Shown piece after piece: positions 30,138 through 33,224 of a DNA stretch of 33,224 nucleotides. The stretch spans positions 1 to 33,224 of the forward strand of contig NZ_UUOC01000038.1 of the NCBI RefSeq assembly GCF_900590755.1. The letters run 5' to 3'. Under the pieces are notes generated by a model. That model saw only the letters and a program-made list of their open reading frames with translations. It was not told the DNA's origin and ran no database searches. The position numbers were made by a program, and so were the translations under genes. The stretch is from Pseudomonas viridiflava. GTDB lineage: Bacteria; Pseudomonadota; Gammaproteobacteria; Pseudomonadales; Pseudomonadaceae. Each line of letters starts with the position of its first letter. The stretch's first letter is position 1.

Positions 30138-30842
30138 ATGAAACCTATTCAGCTGCCCCTGGGTGTGCGTCTGCGTGATGACGCCACCTTCATCAATTAC
30201 TATCCCGGCGCCAACGCCGCGGCACTCGGCTACGTGGAGCGGCTGTGCGAAGCCGAGGCTGGCTGGACCGAAAGCCTCATCTATCTATGGGGCAAGGATG
30301 GCGTAGGCCGCACTCATTTGCTGCAGGCCGCGTGCCTGCGTTTCGAGCAGATCGGTGAACCGGCGGTTTACCTGCCGATGGCTGAGCTCATCGACCAAGG
30401 GGTCGCGCTGTTCGACAACCTTGAGCAGTACGAGCTGGTCTGCCTGGACGACTTGCAGGCCATCGTCGGCAAGCCTGAGTGGGAAGAAGCCTTGTTCCAC
30501 TTGTTCAATCGGCTGCGCGACAGTGGTCGTCGCCTGTTGATCGCTGCCTCTCAGTCTCCCCGAGAGCTGCCGGTCAAGCTTCCCGATCTCAAATCACGTT
30601 TGACCATGGCTCTGGTGTTCCAGATGCGTGGCCTGTCCGATGAAGACAAACTGCGCGCCCTGCAATTACGTGCATCGCGCCGTGGCCTGCATCTGACCGA
30701 TGAAGTCGGCCATTTCATCCTGACCCGTGGCACGCGCAGCATGAGCGCGCTGTTTGATCTGCTGGAAACTCTGGATCAGGCGTCGCTTCAGGCTCAGCGC
30801 AAACTGACCATCCCTTTCCTCAAAGAGACCCTCGGATGGTAG
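30138..30842 (+). CDS. hda: DnaA regulatory inactivator Hda
   Basis: A DnaA-like AAA+ protein of 234 residues that, with the DNA-loaded beta clamp, makes DnaA hydrolyse ATP and so prevents re-initiation. The N-terminal clamp-binding peptide is visible as QLPLGVRL (about 5-12). The Walker A region is degenerate (GKDGVGRTHLLQAAC), then LVCLDDLQAIVG (Walker B-like) and sensor II LQLRASRRGL. The ATG at 30138 is fixed by the family N-terminus MKPIQLPL; an in-frame extension to 29805 crosses repeat DNA. The start lacks a Shine-Dalgarno and is preceded by a hairpin. It overlaps the sirtuin gene by 7 bp. Confidence 0.94.
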   Translation: MKPIQLPLGVRLRDDATFINYYPGANAAALGYVERLCEAEAGWTESLIYLWGKDGVGRTHLLQAACLRFEQIGEPAVYLPMAELIDQGVALFDNLEQYELVCLDDLQAIVGKPEWEEALFHLFNRLRDSGRRLLIAASQSPRELPVKLPDLKSRLTMALVFQMRGLSDEDKLRALQLRASRRGLHLTDEVGHFILTRGTRSMSALFDLLETLDQASLQAQRKLTIPFLKETLGW

Positions 30843-31600
30843 ATCGGGCGCTGTTGCTGCAAACCGCAGCGGCATTGCGGCATGCGCAACGGATTCTGAT
30901 CATCACCGGAGCAGGGCTTTCGGCGGACTCCGGTTTGCCGACGTATCGCGGCGTGGGCGGCCTGTACAACGCAGAGACCGAGGACGGCGTGCCGATCGAA
31001 ATGGCCATGTCCGGCCCTATGCTGCGTCGTGATCCGGCTTTGAGCTGGAAATACATCGCCCAGTTGGCCAGCGCATGCCTGGGCGCTCAGCCCAACGCTG
31101 CGCACTACGCGATTGCCGAGCTGCAGCGCAAAAAACCGGATTGCTGGGTGCTGACCCAAAATGTCGATGGCTTTCACCGCGCGGCAGGTAGCCCGCCTGA
31201 GCGCCTGATCGAGATCCATGGGCAGCTAGCGCCTCTGTATTGCCAGTCATGTGGCGCCGAGGACTTGAACATTAGCGTCCATTTGGAGCGTCCACTGCCG
31301 CCGCTTTGCGTGGCGTGTGGTGGCGTTATGCGACCATCGGTCGTGTTGTTTCAGGAGATGTTGCCCGAGCAAGCCATGCAAACGCTCTATGACGAGATGG
31401 CAAAAGGCTTTGATGCAGTGCTGAGTATAGGCACCACTGCAAGCTTCCCTTACATCCATGAACCTGTATTCAGAACAAGGGTTTGCGGCGGTTTTACTGC
31501 TGAAATAAATGTGGCGTCAACAAACCTCAGCGCCCAAATGGACGTCTTTTTTGCCTGCCGAGCGGTACATGTCATGGAAGAGTTGGTAAGTCACATTTAG
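30836..31600 (+). CDS. Sir2 family NAD-dependent protein deacylase
   Basis: A sirtuin of 254 residues, which removes acyl groups from lysines using NAD. Motifs are GAGLSADSGLPTYRG (25-39) for NAD, QNVDGFH (108-114), the catalytic His128 in EIHG, and a structural zinc site Cys136-x-x-Cys139 and Cys158-x-x-Cys161. GTTASFPYIHEPV follows near 203. The ATG at 30836 lies within the last codons of hda, so translation is coupled. Codons in the last third are somewhat more AT-rich than in the neighbours. Whether it prefers acetyl, succinyl or another acyl group cannot be told. Confidence 0.9.
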   Translation: MVDRALLLQTAAALRHAQRILIITGAGLSADSGLPTYRGVGGLYNAETEDGVPIEMAMSGPMLRRDPALSWKYIAQLASACLGAQPNAAHYAIAELQRKKPDCWVLTQNVDGFHRAAGSPPERLIEIHGQLAPLYCQSCGAEDLNISVHLERPLPPLCVACGGVMRPSVVLFQEMLPEQAMQTLYDEMAKGFDAVLSIGTTASFPYIHEPVFRTRVCGGFTAEINVASTNLSAQMDVFFACRAVHVMEELVSHI

Positions 31601-31675
31601 TTCGATTGAATTTGCAAATGAGGAGGATAGAAGGCATAGTCGCGGCTTCTTAACAGTTCAGCCACGGTCGTGCCC

Positions 31676-32377
31676 ATGCTAGTTCGGTTTGCACCCCTCG
31701 TGCCCCTCGCACTCGTTACCCTGTTGTTCGGTTGCTCGGCCAATATGCCGGTTTCCCAAAACGCCCAACAACAGGTGCAGAAGACCTCTATTTCGGCTCC
31801 AACCTCTGCCATCCGCTCAGACCGGTCGGTATTGCAGGAAGAGCTGGCCACTGAAGCCGAACTGGCTCAGTTTGCCGACAGCAAGCCTTACCAGTTGCCG
31901 GTTCTGGCTGACAGCATTCTTGAACGTGGCAAAGCCCTGATCGGTACACGCTACCGTTTTGGCGGCACCTCTACCAAGTCGGGTTTTGATTGCAGCGGTT
32001 TCATCGGTTATCTGTTCAAGGAAGAGGCTGGCATGAGCCTGCCACGTTCTTCCCGCGAAATGATCAACATCGATGCACCTCTGGTGAAGCGTAATGATCT
32101 TGAACCAGGCGATCTGCTGTTCTTCAGCACTGCCGGTCGCGGTCGCGTCAGCCACGCAGCGATTTACCTGGGTGATAACCAGTTCATCCACTCCAGCAGC
32201 CGCCGCAGCGGTGGTGTTCGCGTCGACAGCCTTGACGATACCTACTGGAGCAAGACCTTCATCGAAGCCAAGCGCGCCCTAGCCATGGATTCTTCGACTG
32301 TAGCTGCGCCGCAGACCACCGCGATGACGGCAACGTCGATCAAGGCCCCTGCAGTAAAGAAGCGTAAGCACAAATAA
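31676..32377 (+). CDS. NlpC/P60 lipoprotein peptidase, first of a pair
   Basis: A protein of 233 residues. Lipobox LLFGC (Cys20), a linker of about 70 residues, then an NlpC/P60 domain: GTRYRFGGTSTKSGFDCSGF with the nucleophile Cys, the catalytic His in VSHAAIYLG and the third His in FIHSSS. Family members cleave peptide links in peptidoglycan. The C-terminal tail is basic (KKRKHK). The start is uncertain: ATG 31676 gives the best signal, a GTG at 31670 would add two residues, and no ribosome site is seen. The downstream gene encodes a paralogue. Confidence 0.88.
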   Translation: MLVRFAPLVPLALVTLLFGCSANMPVSQNAQQQVQKTSISAPTSAIRSDRSVLQEELATEAELAQFADSKPYQLPVLADSILERGKALIGTRYRFGGTSTKSGFDCSGFIGYLFKEEAGMSLPRSSREMINIDAPLVKRNDLEPGDLLFFSTAGRGRVSHAAIYLGDNQFIHSSSRRSGGVRVDSLDDTYWSKTFIEAKRALAMDSSTVAAPQTTAMTATSIKAPAVKKRKHK

Positions 32378-32468
32378 CTACCGTGTTGCATAAAGCCAGG
32401 CTATAAGCCTGTCTTGTGCTTTCCGGGCCCCCGGCAAAGTAAGCCGCATCCACATCAGGTTGTTGTTT

Positions 32469-33005
32469 ATGTCGATCATGGTTCGCCTAGCGGTAATTTC
32501 TCTTGCAGCGTTGCTCGGTGCTTGCGCCAGTGCGCCGCCCCCCCAGCCTCGGGTTGTCCAGCGCCCGGTGCTCGTTGTCCCTACCGAAAACCCTAACCCT
32601 GCTGCCGAAGATGTGCTGTTCCGCGCCTTGGGCCTTGTGGGCACACCTTATCGGTGGGGCGGCAACACGCCTGACTCGGGTTTTGATTGCAGCGGTTTGA
32701 TTGGCTTCGTCTATCGTGACGCGGCTGGAATTGCCTTGCCCCGTTCAACCCGGGACATGATCGTCATGCGCGCGCCCAATATTGGTCGTGAGCAGTTGCA
32801 GTCGGGGGACTTGGTGTTCTTCGCTACAGGCGGCGGCTCGCAGGTCAGCCATGCGGGGATCTACGTCGGCGAAGGCCGCTTCGTGCATGCGCCAGCCACT
32901 GGCGGTACGGTCAAGCTCGACAGCCTCGACAAGCCGTATTGGCAGAAGGCTTATCTGAATGCCAAGCGGGTGATTCAGCCTTCCAATCTGGCGCGGAATC
33001 AGTGA
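32469..33005 (+). CDS. NlpC/P60 lipoprotein peptidase, second of a pair
   Basis: A protein of 178 residues. Lipobox LLGAC near residue 19, a proline-rich linker (APPPQPRVVQRPV), then an NlpC/P60 domain: GTPYRWGGNTPDSGFDCSGLIGF with the nucleophile Cys, His in VSHAGIYVG and His in FVHAPA. It is shorter than its neighbour, with a 30-residue linker and no basic tail. I use the ATG at 32469 (weak AGG upstream); 32478 is an alternative. Tandem NlpC/P60 lipoproteins also occur in P. aeruginosa, from memory. It is followed within 26 bp by structured element copy 3. Confidence 0.88.
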   Translation: MSIMVRLAVISLAALLGACASAPPPQPRVVQRPVLVVPTENPNPAAEDVLFRALGLVGTPYRWGGNTPDSGFDCSGLIGFVYRDAAGIALPRSTRDMIVMRAPNIGREQLQSGDLVFFATGGGSQVSHAGIYVGEGRFVHAPATGGTVKLDSLDKPYWQKAYLNAKRVIQPSNLARNQ

Positions 33006-33030
33006 AGTCTGAATTTAAATATCTTTATGC

Positions 33031-33224
33031 GTACATATCCATATCTGCGGTAACGGCTACTTAGGGTTGCGCTTTTACAGCGCCTCACTTTTGATAGAGC
33101 GCAAAAGTAAGCAAAACGCTCTTGCCCCACCACTCGGTCCCTCGCCTAGGCTCGGCATGCCCGTAATCCGACATTGATTCGGCGGGCCGCCGCGAAGGGC
33201 CATCCCTGGCCCAACACGGCTAAA
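33031..33224 (+). ncRNA. Structured dispersed element, copy 3 (cut by window end)
   Basis: It starts at GTACATATCC 26 bp after the second NlpC/P60 gene. It has hairpin GCGCT/AGCGC (33069-33083), a third base combination at the same position as in copies 1 and 2. The ACTTTTG/CAAAAGT stem with the AGAGCG to CGCTCT pseudoknot is identical to copy 1. The left arm of the long stem (ACATTGATTCGGCGGG) resembles copy 2, not copy 1. The right half lies beyond the window. Confidence 0.6.

Noticed and set aside
1..33224. CRISPR array or tRNA genes
   Set aside because: The many repeats are paired inverted arms at scattered positions, not regularly spaced direct repeats with unique spacers. I found no cloverleaf with a T-loop GTTCRA and CCA end.

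Overview
The window is a piece of a Pseudomonas chromosome, most likely from the fluorescens/syringae side of the genus. PhoP, PhoQ, GacS, TtcA, Hda, DctA, LdhA and PurM/PurN all read as clear Pseudomonas orthologues. The sequence is GC-rich, and the intergenic gaps are full of the inverted REP doublets (REPINs) typical of these genomes. I see no prophage, integrase, transposase, CRISPR array, rRNA or tRNA. The protein-coding content is core genome; the unusual material lies between the genes.

Layout. 1-3516: an exported dienelactone-hydrolase-like protein on the minus strand, then a small exported protein followed by phoP-phoQ behind an array of four PhoP-type half-sites. 3517-6602: dctA behind a sigma-54 promoter with three upstream palindromes, then a CoA transferase/racemase. 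6603-9240: a SprT-like protein and a Yip1-family membrane protein (minus), then ttcA (plus). 9241-11308: a minus-strand operon arsC-like > wrbA > DUF2069 > 3-methyladenine glycosylase. 11309-13910: a TlpA-like lipoprotein (plus), an overlapping pair of an unrecognised CxxC protein and a META-domain lipoprotein (minus), and ldhA (minus). 14042-16795: gacS (minus). 17115-23419: cysM, rlmD, relA, mazG and a DUF2058 gene (plus). 23485-26539: a 59-residue protein, then the operon purM > purN > DUF3108 (minus). 26877-33005: DUF2066, perM, hda, a sirtuin and two NlpC/P60 lipoproteins (plus).

Function. The genes cover sensing (PhoPQ for cations and antimicrobial peptides, GacS for the Gac/Rsm switch, RelA with MazG for the stringent response), C4-dicarboxylate uptake, late cysteine and mid-purine synthesis, tRNA and rRNA modification, replication control (Hda) and cell-wall turnover.

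The main discovery candidates are non-coding. (1) A dispersed element of about 280-315 bp occurs three times (29118-29397 plus, 29612-29925 minus, 33031-33224 plus and cut by the window end). Its stems keep their pairing while their sequence changes, and two copies can form an H-type pseudoknot. (2) A 142-bp tandem duplication carries the last codons of relA plus its downstream palindrome (copies 147 bp apart). (3) REPINs with unrelated arms share a common centre around GTGTCAGG. (4) Four GTTCAG-type half-sites lie exactly 11 bp apart upstream of the phoPQ operon. All of this was read by eye; no alignment, folding or database search was run.
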